From: Arthrobacter sp. ok362
GTDB taxonomy: Bacteria; Actinomycetota; Actinomycetes; Actinomycetales; Micrococcaceae
Length of the DNA stretch: 64,000 nt
Reading direction: 5' to 3'
Assembly (NCBI RefSeq): GCF_900102785.1
Contig: NZ_FNGC01000018.1
Span: 1-64,000, forward strand
Position numbers and translations under genes: made by a program. Below, in pieces: positions 34,972-43,199 of this stretch (position 1 is its first letter; every line of letters starts with the position of its first letter). Below the pieces are notes generated by a model. That model saw nothing but the letters and a program-made list of their open reading frames with translations, was not told the DNA's origin and made no database searches.

Positions 34972-35397
34972 TCAGCCGTTGACGTCGAGGTAGATGGCGG
35001 CGGACGACTCCCCCACACCGGGTACCGAGGACACTGCCTGCAGCTGACGGGCCACGTCCATCCGGGCTTCATCGAGCCGGTGGGCAACGCGCTCCTGGGC
35101 AGCGGCCAGGGCAGCCGCCCGGCGGCGAGCAGCCGCAGGCAGCGGTCCGGGCCGGGTGGGCGGCGTCCAGCGTTCCACGGGCAGCGGCGCCACGTGATTA
35201 GGAGATGCGGCGGACAGCGGGCCCAACGGATCCTTCAGGGTACGCTCCGCGGCCTGCACCGCCATTTCGAGCACATCCAGGATAGCCATCCAAGCTGCCA
35301 GGGCTGTGTCAACGGCCGCGGACTCGGTCAGGGTTGATGCGGTGTGGTTGTAACCGGCTCCCCCTAAGCCGATATCCCAGTCAGCCGGCTCAGCCAA
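34972..35397 (-). CDS. Unrecognised protein after fliS, in the FliT position
   Basis: I do not recognise this product by motif. The frame is open and has normal GC codon bias, directly after fliS. Possible starts are a TTG at 35397 and a GTG at 35415, both overlapping the fliS end; I used the TTG (141 residues). It reads AEPADWDIGLGGAGY, a helical stretch VDTALAAWMAILDVLEMAVQ, a Pro/Arg-rich middle, and a C-terminal Ala/Arg/Glu helix. Small helical chaperones of the FliT type often follow fliS, so it may be a filament-assembly chaperone. That is only an inference from position. Confidence 0.6.
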   Translation of the reverse strand: MAEPADWDIGLGGAGYNHTASTLTESAAVDTALAAWMAILDVLEMAVQAAERTLKDPLGPLSAASPNHVAPLPVERWTPPTRPGPLPAAARRRAAALAAAQERVAHRLDEARMDVARQLQAVSSVPGVGESSAAIYLDVNG

Positions 35398-35887
35398 AAC
35401 CGAGGCTCCCGCCACCTGTTCCGGGCTGGGTGTTCCAGGCCCCGGCGGCCGAGAAGGCGGCGGGGGCTGCCGCGGGCAGCTTGGTCGGCGCCGCCACTGC
35501 TGGCACTGCAGCGGCGGCTTCATGCCAAGCCTGACGGAGAGGTTCCATTAGCTCGATCGCTTCACGGGTCAATGCCGGATTGCGCTGGATGTTGGCGTTA
35601 ACCAGAGCAGTGTGGGTGTAGTTGTAAAGGCCCAGCAACCCGTCGGCGCCGTCCCAGGTGCCGAGCTTAAGTGAGGACGATAGCTCAGAGATGATGGCCT
35701 GAGCGTGCAAAAGGTTTTCCGAGGCGACTTGCCAGTTCCCGGCTTGCTGCGCGGTTTCGGCCCTTCCAAGGTCCAGCAGCAGCCGGTCGTAAAGCATGGT
35801 GAGCAGGCGCGCCGGCGGGGCTGAAAGGACAGAATCCGCCAGATACTGGTTCCGCTGAGCCGAACTGCCGTACGAGGTGGTGGTCAT
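35390..35887 (-). CDS. fliS: Flagellin chaperone FliS
   Basis: Export chaperone that caps the C-terminus of flagellin. The 165-residue product has the family motifs near the N-terminus (RNQYLADSVLSAPPARLLTMLYDRLLLDL, split by usual spacing) and in the middle (AQAIISELSSSLKLGTWDGA, GLYNYTHTALVNANIQRN). An Ala/Pro-rich tail of about 40 residues is longer than normal. It overlaps fliD by four bases. In Bacillus, FliS also ties into the FliW-CsrA balance through flagellin. Confidence 0.96.
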   Translation of the reverse strand: MTTTSYGSSAQRNQYLADSVLSAPPARLLTMLYDRLLLDLGRAETAQQAGNWQVASENLLHAQAIISELSSSLKLGTWDGADGLLGLYNYTHTALVNANIQRNPALTREAIELMEPLRQAWHEAAAAVPAVAAPTKLPAAAPAAFSAAGAWNTQPGTGGGSLGFG

Positions 35888-37203
35888 GCTTGGTTACTTC
35901 CTGAGGAGAGGCCGGAGAGCTGGGAGGTAAGCCACGACTGCTGCGCCTTCATGCCGCTGAGCGCCACCTCGAGGGCGGAATACGTGTGCTGGAGCGCTTC
36001 TTTTCGTGACGCCAGCCGGAGATCCCAATCGCTGATGCGGCCGTCCAAGTCCTTGACCTCGGACTGCTGGCCGGTGATCTTGGACGTCAGGGTGCCGTCG
36101 TACTTGTCAGAAGCCCGCGTAGCGGCGGCGGCAATCCGAGTGGCAATCTCCTGCACCTTGGCTCCGACTCCGGACGGGTCCGCGGCGAGGGCTGCAGCGA
36201 ATTTCTTGTCGTCGAATTCCATGCTGCCGGTCTTGGTGATGCTTATGCCGATTTCCGAAGGAGAGCTCGGCGGGGTTCCAACGGGCAAGAACGCCGCGGA
36301 CAGAATGGCCTGATTTACGGCCCGCACCGAGCTGTCGCCGGAGAAAATTCCGGCCGTAGTGGACGAGCCGCTGCCACTGACGGCGGTCTTGCTGGCCACG
36401 AGGGAGAAGATGCCGTTGGCACCGGCGATGAGGTCGGACGCCAGTTTTGTGATCGCCGCGTCATCGCGGGCCACCTTGAGCGTGACAGTTTGGTTCGACG
36501 CCTCGCTCACGGTCAGTGACGTGCCGGGCAAGACGTCGGCAAAGGTATTGGTCGAAGATTTAACTGTCAGGGCCGCGTCGGATCCAGCCCACAGGACCAC
36601 CTCCGCGTCCTGGGCGTTCTTGGCGTTGGCGAACATGTTTGGCGGGTCCGAAATCGTGAATTCCCCGGCGCTGCCCGACTTCGTGGCGGTCAGCTGCAGG
36701 CGAAAGTTCCCTGAACCCACGGAGACCTTGCTGGCCGTGACGCCCGCACCGGCAGCGTTGACGGCTTTGATGACGTCGTCCAAGTTACTGGTTAACGGAG
36801 TGACGGTGAAGGATTGGCCGCCGCTGTTGATGGTCATGGTGGTGTAGGGCCAGCCCACCGCGCTATCTACCGTCCCGGACACCGCCACCTGGGTCTGCGC
36901 CAACTTCGCGACCTGGAAGTCTACTGATCCGGCTTGTGCGGCTGAAGTGGTTGTTACGGCGACTTTGTCGCTGCTCGTCGTTGCCGCGAACAGGTCCAAG
37001 GCCCCGGCCTTGGACGCGGCGCTCGCCTGCGTCGCCAAGGCAGCGACTTTACTGTTGAGCCCTTGGAGCGCAGACACCATGGACTGGATGCCCGCGGACT
37101 TGGATTTGAGCTGGGTCTGCGGGATGGCCTCGACTTGCATCAGCGAGTTGATCAACGAAGTGGTGTCAAGCCCGCTGGCCAATCCATCAAGGGCGATTCC
37201 CAT
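35884..37203 (-). CDS. fliD: Flagellar filament cap protein FliD
   Basis: Filament cap (hook-associated protein 2), 439 residues. The N-terminal domain reads LDGLASGLDTTSLINSLMQV, the hallmark of FliD, with VEAIPQTQLKSK following; the C-terminal coiled coil contains VKDLDGRISDWDLRLASRKE. A strong GGAGGAGC ribosome site precedes the ATG at 37203. It follows fliC across a 141-bp gap with a hairpin, and no separate promoter was found, so it may be expressed by read-through at a lower level than flagellin. Confidence 0.96.
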   Translation of the reverse strand: MGIALDGLASGLDTTSLINSLMQVEAIPQTQLKSKSAGIQSMVSALQGLNSKVAALATQASAASKAGALDLFAATTSSDKVAVTTTSAAQAGSVDFQVAKLAQTQVAVSGTVDSAVGWPYTTMTINSGGQSFTVTPLTSNLDDVIKAVNAAGAGVTASKVSVGSGNFRLQLTATKSGSAGEFTISDPPNMFANAKNAQDAEVVLWAGSDAALTVKSSTNTFADVLPGTSLTVSEASNQTVTLKVARDDAAITKLASDLIAGANGIFSLVASKTAVSGSGSSTTAGIFSGDSSVRAVNQAILSAAFLPVGTPPSSPSEIGISITKTGSMEFDDKKFAAALAADPSGVGAKVQEIATRIAAAATRASDKYDGTLTSKITGQQSEVKDLDGRISDWDLRLASRKEALQHTYSALEVALSGMKAQQSWLTSQLSGLSSGSNQA

Positions 37204-37266
37204 GGCTGCTCCTCCTTGGTAGCTAGATGATCAGGTGCTGACTCGAAACTCGGGGACTGCGCGGAA

Positions 37267-37301
37267 GGGCCGGACGATGGATTACTCCTATCGTCCGGCC
37301 C
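37267..37301 (-). terminator. Hairpin between fliC and fliD
   Basis: A perfect 12-bp stem, GGGCCGGACGAT with ATCGTCCGGCCC, around an 11-nt loop just after fliC. The minus-strand tail is TTCCGCG, with almost no T-run, so it is probably a partial terminator or a 3'-end stabiliser that sets a high flagellin to low FliD ratio. Confidence 0.75.
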
Positions 37302-37344
37302 TCACCGGTCCAAACAGTACTACCGGATGGTGGCCGGGAGCGGT

Positions 37345-38193
37345 TTAGCGCAGGAGCTGGAGAACGCCCTGGCCGGACTGGTTGGCCTGGGCAAGCATCG
37401 CAGTGCCGGCCTGGGACAGAATGCCGGCCTTGGTGTACTTGACCATTTCGGAAGCCATGTCGGTGTCCTGGATGCGGGACTGGGCCGCGGACAGGTTTTC
37501 CTTGGCGATCGCGACGGTCTTGCTGGCGGACTCGAGCCGGTTCTGCGTGGCGCCGAGGTCCGAACGGGATGCGGAGACCGCCTTCAGGGCAGCGTCGATC
37601 GTGGTGATCGTGCCCTGAGCATTAGCCGCGCTGGTCAGGTCGAAGGCGCCTGCAGCGTTGTTATTCGCGCCGGCCAGGGTGCCGAGGTCGGTCGGCATGT
37701 CGGCCAGGTTGATGGTGATCTGGTCGTCGGCGTTGCCATTGGCGCCCACCTGGATGACCATCGTGGCCGCGGAGCCGTCCAACAGAGCCTTATCGCCGAA
37801 CTTGGTGTTGTCGGTGATGCGCTGCAGCTCCTGGCCGAGGGACTTGGCTTCGCCATTGATGGCGGAGATGGCGTCGGCGCTGTTCGCACCGTTGTTGCCC
37901 TGGACGGCGAGGTCACGCATGCGCTGCAGGATCGAGGTGACCTGGCCGAGGGCGCCATCGGCGGTCTGGATGACCGAGATGCCGTCCTGGGTGTTGCGGC
38001 CGGCCTGGTCCAGACCGGAGACCTGCGAGCCGAGGGCAGTGGCGATGGACATGCCGGCAGCGTCATCGGCTGCACGGTTGATCCGCAGGCCGGACGAAAG
38101 CTTTTCGAGCGACTTGGACAGGTCGTTCTGGGTGTTGTTCAGGTTGCGGAAGGCGTTGTTGGCGCCGAGGTTGGTGTTGATCTGCATACCCAT
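37345..38193 (-). CDS. fliC: Flagellin
   Basis: Filament subunit, 282 residues from the ATG at 38193, preceded by a GGAGGAATT ribosome site. The N-terminal D0/D1 domain has MQINTNLGANNAFRNLNNTQ, LSSGLRINRAADDAAGMSIA and MRDLAVQGNNG; the C-terminal domain has ALKAVSASRSDLGATQNRLE and ends GQGVLQLLR. The central variable region is only about 60 residues, so this is a minimal flagellin. Its leader carries two GGA sites that look like CsrA targets, and a sigma-28-like promoter precedes it. Confidence 0.97.
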   Translation of the reverse strand: MGMQINTNLGANNAFRNLNNTQNDLSKSLEKLSSGLRINRAADDAAGMSIATALGSQVSGLDQAGRNTQDGISVIQTADGALGQVTSILQRMRDLAVQGNNGANSADAISAINGEAKSLGQELQRITDNTKFGDKALLDGSAATMVIQVGANGNADDQITINLADMPTDLGTLAGANNNAAGAFDLTSAANAQGTITTIDAALKAVSASRSDLGATQNRLESASKTVAIAKENLSAAQSRIQDTDMASEMVKYTKAGILSQAGTAMLAQANQSGQGVLQLLR

Positions 38194-38243
38194 GGTGAAT
38201 TCCTCCGTGATTGGGATGTTAAGCGATGGCCCATCCGTGGGCC
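38194..38243 (-). promoter_or_regulatory. Flagellin leader with two predicted CsrA-binding sites
   Basis: On the minus strand the leader starts with GGCCCACGGATGGGCC (38228-38243): a five-base-pair stem presenting ACGGAT in a six-base loop, the shape and sequence CsrA prefers. A second ACGGAGG lies at the ribosome site, about seven bases before the ATG. Two sites with one over the Shine-Dalgarno is the layout of the Bacillus hag leader. csrA and fliW are both in this cluster. Confidence 0.7.
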
Positions 38244-38254
38244 TTCGGAAGTAG

Positions 38255-38281
38255 CTATCGCCGTTTGATATGCACAGGTAA
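38255..38281 (-). promoter_or_regulatory. Sigma-28-type promoter for fliC
   Basis: On the minus strand: TTAC, 15 bp, then GGCGATAG. Each box has one change from the best sites in the cluster, but the spacing is exact and the predicted start lies a few bases before the CsrA-type hairpin. Confidence 0.6.
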
Positions 38282-38351
38282 GCGGAATTCGGAAAATTTT
38301 TTCCTGACGCGTTCATCACGCCATGAGTCTTGTTGTCCGCCGTATTGCGGC

Positions 38352-38378
38352 TAACGAATCCCACACCCCGGCCGATAG
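38352..38378 (+). promoter_or_regulatory. Sigma-28-type promoter for flgN-flgK-flgL-fliW
   Basis: TAAC, 15 bp, then GCCGATAG, 112 bases before the flgN start. It is nearly identical to the flgB promoter. It faces away from the fliC promoter, so the two late operons diverge from one 300-bp region. Confidence 0.8.
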
Positions 38379-38489
38379 TTTCTACGAGCCCAGCTGTTGG
38401 CTGCATCGTCCGCACGCTTGACCAGCCACACCGGCACCACCGCACCTGTCACCCGCTACATTCACACACATGAGGGAGCCGTCCAGACC

Positions 38490-38978
38490 ATGGCCATCCA
38501 CGAACTTTCAGCCCTGCTGTGGCGGGAGCGTGAACTCCTGGACGTTCTGACTTTCAAGCTTGAGGAAGAGCAACTGTTGCTGACCTCGGGCAAGTCCCGC
38601 TGGCTGCCCCACGGGACCAAGGAAGTGGAACAGGTGCTGGGGCACCTGGCCCAGGCGAGCCTGGCCCGTACCATCGAGGCCGCTGTCGTCGCCGAGGTCT
38701 GGGGACTTCCCACCGATGCCTCTCTGGCCGAGCTGGCCGCCGCCGCCCCGGAAGGAGCTTGGGCCGAGGTCCTCACCGCGCACCTGACGGCACTGACCCG
38801 CCAAACGGCGCTGATCAAGGAGCTGCGCGATTCCAACGAGCAGTACCTGCGCACTGCGGTCCGCTCCACTCAGGAGTCGCTTGCCGATCTAAACCCCGCG
38901 GCCGCCGCCGGCACTTACGATGCCCACGGCAAGACCGGGCAATCAGCCGGTTCCCGAATCTTCGACCAGCAATTCTAA
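38490..38978 (+). CDS. flgN: Flagellar secretion chaperone FlgN
   Basis: Chaperone for the hook-filament junction proteins FlgK and FlgL, 162 residues from the ATG at 38490, which follows a GAGGGAG ribosome site. The family is divergent; this call rests on the helical make-up (LSALLWRERELLDVLTFKLE near the start), length, and position directly before flgK and flgL. It is homologous to the gene at 11516. A longer upstream reading would overlap the promoter leader. Confidence 0.88.
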   Translation: MAIHELSALLWRERELLDVLTFKLEEEQLLLTSGKSRWLPHGTKEVEQVLGHLAQASLARTIEAAVVAEVWGLPTDASLAELAAAAPEGAWAEVLTAHLTALTRQTALIKELRDSNEQYLRTAVRSTQESLADLNPAAAAGTYDAHGKTGQSAGSRIFDQQF

Positions 38979-38988
38979 GGAAGCGACC

Positions 38989-40416
38989 ATGAGCACCTTT
39001 GGCGCCCTGAACACGGCCTACCGCGGACTTACTGCCGCCCAGCAGGGCATGAATGTGGCCGGCCAGAACATCGCCAACGCCGCCACCGAGGGATATACCC
39101 GTCAGCGTGTCGAGCAGTCCTCGCTGGCCGCGCCCGCGCGCGGGCTCTTCAGCGGCGGCCCGTTGCAGGCCGGTCAGGGTGTTTCGGTGGACGCCATTGC
39201 ACGTCTCGGCAGCAGCTTCCTTGACGGCAGCGTCCGCTCGGCCGGAGCCCAGGCCGGCTACGCGAGTGTTCGTTCCTCGGCTCTGCAGGGCATCGAAGGC
39301 GTGCTTCAGGAGCCCGGCGAGAACGGTATCTCAACCGCGTTGCAGGGTTTTTGGTCCGCTTGGCAAGCCGCGGCCAACCAGCCCTCGGAGGACGGTCCGA
39401 AAGGGCTCCTGCTGAATGCCGCCAACTCCGTGACGGATAAGATCTCCTCCGCGTACCAGGCCCTCGACGCGCAATGGAGCAGGACCCGCGCCCAGGCCTC
39501 CGACAGTGTTGACGCCGTCAACGCGGCTGCCGCCCAGGTTGCTTCCTACAACACCACTATCCGTTCCACCGTCGCCGCCGGCGGATCGGCCAATGAGCTG
39601 ATCGACGCCCGGGCCAAGCTCACGGAGAAGATCGCCAGCCTCGCCGGCGGCACTGTCCGCGAGCAACCCGACGGCACCGTGGACGTGCTCGTCGGCGGCA
39701 ATGCCCTGGTTACGGGCGGCTCAGTGCGGACGCTCGCGCTCTCGGGCTCCTCATCGGATCGGATGGGGTCGCCTGTGCAACTTGAATGGACGGACCGGAG
39801 CGGTGTCGCCGTACCTGTCGACGGCGGCGAAATCGCTGGCGCCTTGTCCGTGTTGGCACCGGCGGCCACACCACCATCCACGCCCGGCTCCGGCGGCGCG
39901 ATCGCCGAGGCCGCCGAGAATTACAACAACCTTGCCGTGGCCCTCGCAACGGCCGTGAACAAAGTGCACCAAGACGGAGTCACCGGCACCGGCGCCACGC
40001 GGATCAACTTCTTCACGGTTAGCGGCACCGGCCCCGCCGCGCTGAACATCAAGGGACCCGCAAACACCGCCGATGTCGCCCTCAAGGGCGCCAGCGGAGG
40101 CGCCCTGGATACCAGCATCGCGGACGAGATTTCGCAGCTCGGCACCGGACCGGCTTCACCGGACAAGGTCTGGTCAGGCATCGTCACAAGCATCGGCGTT
40201 CAGTCACGTGGCGCCCAGCAACATGAGTCCCTCACCGCAGCGGCGCAGGCATCGGCGTTGACCGGCCGCGCCTCGCAGGCCTCCGTGAGCCTGGACGAAG
40301 AGAACGTCAGCCTGCTGGCCAACCAGCACGCCTACCAAGCCGCGGCCCGCGTGATGACCGCCGTCGACGAGGCCCTTGACGTCCTGATCAACCGCACCGG
40401 ATTGGTAGGAAGGTAG
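38989..40416 (+). CDS. flgK: Flagellar hook-associated protein FlgK
   Basis: Hook-filament junction protein 1, 475 residues from the ATG at 38989 after AAGGAAG. The rod/hook N-terminal motif is GLTAAQQGMNVAGQNIANAA, then TEGYTRQRVEQ. The central region has VASYNTTIRSTVAAGGSAN, and the C-terminus VSLDEENVSLLANQHAYQAA, both typical of FlgK. It is ten bases after flgN and four bases before flgL. Confidence 0.96.
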   Translation: MSTFGALNTAYRGLTAAQQGMNVAGQNIANAATEGYTRQRVEQSSLAAPARGLFSGGPLQAGQGVSVDAIARLGSSFLDGSVRSAGAQAGYASVRSSALQGIEGVLQEPGENGISTALQGFWSAWQAAANQPSEDGPKGLLLNAANSVTDKISSAYQALDAQWSRTRAQASDSVDAVNAAAAQVASYNTTIRSTVAAGGSANELIDARAKLTEKIASLAGGTVREQPDGTVDVLVGGNALVTGGSVRTLALSGSSSDRMGSPVQLEWTDRSGVAVPVDGGEIAGALSVLAPAATPPSTPGSGGAIAEAAENYNNLAVALATAVNKVHQDGVTGTGATRINFFTVSGTGPAALNIKGPANTADVALKGASGGALDTSIADEISQLGTGPASPDKVWSGIVTSIGVQSRGAQQHESLTAAAQASALTGRASQASVSLDEENVSLLANQHAYQAAARVMTAVDEALDVLINRTGLVGR

Positions 40417-40420
40417 CCAC

Positions 40421-41344
40421 ATGCTGAACCGGGTAACAAACCTGACCATGAGCGCGAATGCCCAGCGGACACTGCAGACCCAGCAGTCCAGGCTGGCCGA
40501 GCTGCAGGAAAAGGCAACCTCACTCAACAAGATCTCCCGCCCGTCAGACGATCCTGCCGCGACGGCGCAGGCCCTCGAGACCCGGGGTCTGCTCGCGGCC
40601 AACGCCCAGTACGGCCGGAATATCGAGGACGGCAACACCTGGCTCACGGCTGCAGATTCTGCCCTTGAGCAGGCCACCAACGTCATGAACCGGATCAGGG
40701 ACCTCACCGTGCTGGCCGGAAACGGTTCCCTGCCCCAGTCCGGCAAGGACGCCATCGCTGTCGAGATGGATGCCCTCAACCAGGATCTCGTTTCGATCGC
40801 CAACAGCAAGCATCTGGGCCGCAACATTTTCGCCGGCAGCTCGGATGCCGATCAGGCTTTCACCCCGGGTGCGCCCCGGGATCCGACCAACCCGGCCGAC
40901 GCCGGCCAGCCGCCGAGTTTCAACGGGGCTGGTGTCAGCCCGGTCGAGAGGCGCGTCAGCGCCACCCAGACCGTTCGGGTCGACGCCGACGGCGGAGCGA
41001 TCTTCGGGAGCGACGCCGGTTCCGTGTTCGCGGTCGTCAGCAACATCGCCGCGCAACTTCGGACCGGTGGGGTGATGACCTCGCAGCTGGCCGACGTCGA
41101 CACTGCCTTTAAGAAAATCGTCAACGGGCGTGCTGAAATTGGAACACGCCAGGCGCAGCTGGAACGCGCCGGCAACGTCAACACCGAATTGGAGGCCAAC
41201 TTGGATGCGCAGAAGACTGGCATAGAAAAGGCAGATCTCGGCAGCGTCATCATGGACCTGAAGCTTCAGGAAACCAACTACCAGGTGGCCCTCGCCGCGA
41301 CGGCACGGGTGCTTCAGCCCACCCTGATGGACTTCCTGCGATGA
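40421..41344 (+). CDS. flgL: Flagellar hook-associated protein FlgL
   Basis: Hook-filament junction protein 3, 307 residues, flagellin-like at both ends. The N-terminus has MSANAQRTLQTQQSRLAELQ, then KISRPSDDPAATAQAL; NASKHLGRNIFAGSSD-type and LKLQETNYQVALAATARVLQ segments follow. It overlaps fliW by four bases at its end. Confidence 0.96.
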   Translation: MLNRVTNLTMSANAQRTLQTQQSRLAELQEKATSLNKISRPSDDPAATAQALETRGLLAANAQYGRNIEDGNTWLTAADSALEQATNVMNRIRDLTVLAGNGSLPQSGKDAIAVEMDALNQDLVSIANSKHLGRNIFAGSSDADQAFTPGAPRDPTNPADAGQPPSFNGAGVSPVERRVSATQTVRVDADGGAIFGSDAGSVFAVVSNIAAQLRTGGVMTSQLADVDTAFKKIVNGRAEIGTRQAQLERAGNVNTELEANLDAQKTGIEKADLGSVIMDLKLQETNYQVALAATARVLQPTLMDFLR

Positions 41345-41745
41345 GCACCCCGGTCATGGACACTCCCATCGCAAGCCTGCCCGTCACCTTCACCGCACCC
41401 ATGCCCGGCTTCGAGGATCTGCACGACTTCTCGCTGCGCAGCATCGAAGGCGCGGCCGGCCTCTACGCGCTGGAGGCGGGTTCCACCGCGGTGCGGCTGT
41501 TCCTGGCCGATGCCGCCATGTTCGCGCCGAGCTACGCTCCGCCGATCCCGGCCGACTCGCTGGAGTCGCTAGATTTCAGCGAGCGCGAGGAGCCCCAAGT
41601 GCTGATTGTGGTCAGCCACGCCCCCGGCTCTACCACCGTCAACCTCATGGCGCCGATCATTCTCAACCGCCGCACGGGCCGCTGCACCCAGCTCGTCCTG
41701 GACGGCCGGGACTACCCGCTGCGGGCAGAGCTCAACTCGCTCTAG
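41341..41745 (+). CDS. fliW: Flagellar assembly factor FliW
   Basis: 134-residue regulator that binds flagellin or CsrA. When flagellin is exported, free FliW blocks CsrA and lets flagellin be translated. Family motifs are PMPGFEDLHDFSLRSIEGA near the start and QVLIVVSHAPGSTTVNLMAP, then PIILNRRTGRCTQLVLDG. The start overlaps the flgL stop (ATGA). The 3' end, including the stop codon, is partly duplicated in the DNA that follows. Confidence 0.95.
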   Translation: MSTPVMDTPIASLPVTFTAPMPGFEDLHDFSLRSIEGAAGLYALEAGSTAVRLFLADAAMFAPSYAPPIPADSLESLDFSEREEPQVLIVVSHAPGSTTVNLMAPIILNRRTGRCTQLVLDGRDYPLRAELNSL

Positions 41746-41789
41746 CCAACCCGCTCCGGGCCGAGCTCAGCTCGCTCTCGCCAACCCGC
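41723..41789 (+). repeat. 35-bp tandem duplication across the fliW stop
   Basis: The last 22 bases of fliW, its stop and the next few bases (41723-41754) are repeated at 41758-41789 with three mismatches. In the second copy the stop codon is changed. It looks like a recent slippage or unequal crossover. It lies between the convergent fliW and AMIN-like genes; no strong terminator is seen there. Confidence 0.75.
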
Positions 41790-41826
41790 CGGGCAGGCGC
41801 GCAGCTCGGCCCTTCCACCCCGGCCA

Positions 41827-42396
41827 TCACCAGAAGTGCGCCACGTCCACCACGAGTCGTGACCCGGCGCCCGGCCCGGACATGGTCAGGACCCGGAACG
41901 GCAGCCGCGCGCGGACTCCCAGGCCCAGGCTGCTGTAACCTTCGAAACTGCCCGCCCACGCCACCTGCCTGAACGTCTGGTAACCGGTCACGTCTGCCAG
42001 TTCCCTCTTGTTCGCCGGGTTGTAGGTGGGCTTGCCGGCGTCGTCATATGCAGGCGCGTTGACCGTGAGCTGAATGAAGGCCTGGCCCCGCAGCGGGACC
42101 GGCAGGCCGGACCCGTCCTGCACCACCTCGGGCACGTAGCGGATGGTGTAGCCGGCCACAGGGCCGTTGAGCTCAATGACCAGCCGGTCAAAACAGTAAT
42201 GCTGACCGGACCGCACGTTGACCACCTTGGCCCGGCTCATGGCCGAATCCGTTTTGATCAGCGAACCCCAGACCTGTCCGCAGTACGGGTCCGCGGCGGC
42301 CGGCGCCGGCGCAAGCACCCCGAGACCGGCGGCCATCAGCACTGCCGCGAGCAAGGCGGGGATCTTCTTCAACTGGGCCTTTTTCAACGCGGCCAC
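41827..42396 (-). CDS. Secreted AMIN-like domain protein
   Basis: 189-residue exported protein. It has a basic N-terminus and a hydrophobic run ending in APAPAAADPY, a typical signal peptide with cleavage after the second Ala run. The mature part matches the AMIN-like domain family of actinobacteria: SGQHYCFDRLVIELNGPVAGY, then VRYV-type and GVRARLPFRVLTMSGPG segments. No lipobox cysteine precedes the mature chain. These domains are thought to act at the cell wall; the exact role is unknown. It converges on fliW and is not obviously flagellar. Confidence 0.8.
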   Translation of the reverse strand: MAALKKAQLKKIPALLAAVLMAAGLGVLAPAPAAADPYCGQVWGSLIKTDSAMSRAKVVNVRSGQHYCFDRLVIELNGPVAGYTIRYVPEVVQDGSGLPVPLRGQAFIQLTVNAPAYDDAGKPTYNPANKRELADVTGYQTFRQVAWAGSFEGYSSLGLGVRARLPFRVLTMSGPGAGSRLVVDVAHFW

Positions 42397-42722
42397 CCCC
42401 TGGTGCTGCCTGAGCCCTTGGGCTGGCTGAACTGTCAGCGCAGGTCAGACGCTTCCAGCGTAGGCGGCCCCGAACCGGCGGGCGAGGCCCTCAACCGTTT
42501 CGGCGCCCAACCGTTAATGTGGCCCGTTCCTGGTCACGGACGGATTTCACGCACAGATCTCGAGACCTTCCTTCACGAACAGATAACACGCCGGGCCGCG
42601 GGCCATGCCAGGAACGAAGAAGCGCCGGCACCCCAGGGGGTCCGGCGCTTCGTGCGGTTTGCTGTCTCATCGACCGCGGGACGTCGCCGGCTGCGGAAAG
42701 CAGCCGGAACGGGCGAAGCTTC
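42397..42722. other. Intergenic region, promoter of AMIN-like gene and terminator of DUF4193 gene
   Basis: This 326-bp gap has no credible gene. Its right half holds the strong hairpin noted separately; its left part must contain the promoter of the AMIN-like gene, but I cannot define its boxes with confidence. Confidence 0.5.
42619..42651 (-). terminator. Terminator of the DUF4193 gene
   Basis: GAAGCGCCGG pairs with CCGGCGCTTC around a loop that itself can partly pair (CACCCC with GGGGGT). The minus-strand tail TTCGTTCC is mildly T-rich. Confidence 0.75.
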
Positions 42723-43025
42723 TTAGCCTTCGCAGTCGCGGCAGTACTTCATGCCGTTCTTTTCAAGGGCGACCTGGGACCTGTGACGGACCAAGAAGCA
42801 GGAGGAGCAGGTGAATTCATCGGACTGCTCGGGAACAACAATGACCGTCAGCTCTTCGCCGGACAGATCCGCACCCGGAAGATCGATGCCTTCCGCGGTG
42901 TCGTTCTCATCGACGTCGATCACAGCAGTCTGCGCGCCGCCGCCTCGGGACGCCTGAAGGGCCTCCAGCGACTCAGCGGGAGATTCTTCCTCTGTCTTGC
43001 GTGGGGCGTCGTAATCGGTAGCCAT
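42723..43025 (-). CDS. DUF4193 zinc-ribbon protein
   Basis: 100-residue conserved actinobacterial protein of unknown function. It starts MATDYDAPRKTEEE, the family signature, so I used the ATG at 43025 over a GTG twelve bases upstream. An acidic middle part is followed by a C-terminal zinc ribbon: FTCSSCFLVRHRSQ, then YCRDCEG (two CxxC pairs). Such genes are common in Actinobacteria near housekeeping loci. It has its own terminator. Confidence 0.92.
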   Translation of the reverse strand: MATDYDAPRKTEEESPAESLEALQASRGGGAQTAVIDVDENDTAEGIDLPGADLSGEELTVIVVPEQSDEFTCSSCFLVRHRSQVALEKNGMKYCRDCEG

Positions 43026-43199
43026 ATCGGGGTTCACTTTCGTTGCTACGCAGCGCCATTTCAGGCACCTCAGTGAAGCAGTTTAGGACATTTCGCGGGG
43101 AGTTGAGGAATAGTGTGGCCAATCAGACACAATGAGTCGGACGGGGCGCGGGAGGCGGCCCCCGGCCGAAGCTCCGGCCGCGCCCTTCGGGTGGGCAGT

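Noticed and set aside
10455..41745. Non-flagellar type III secretion system
   Set aside because: Rod, hook, flagellin, stator and cap genes are all present, so the export genes belong to a flagellum.
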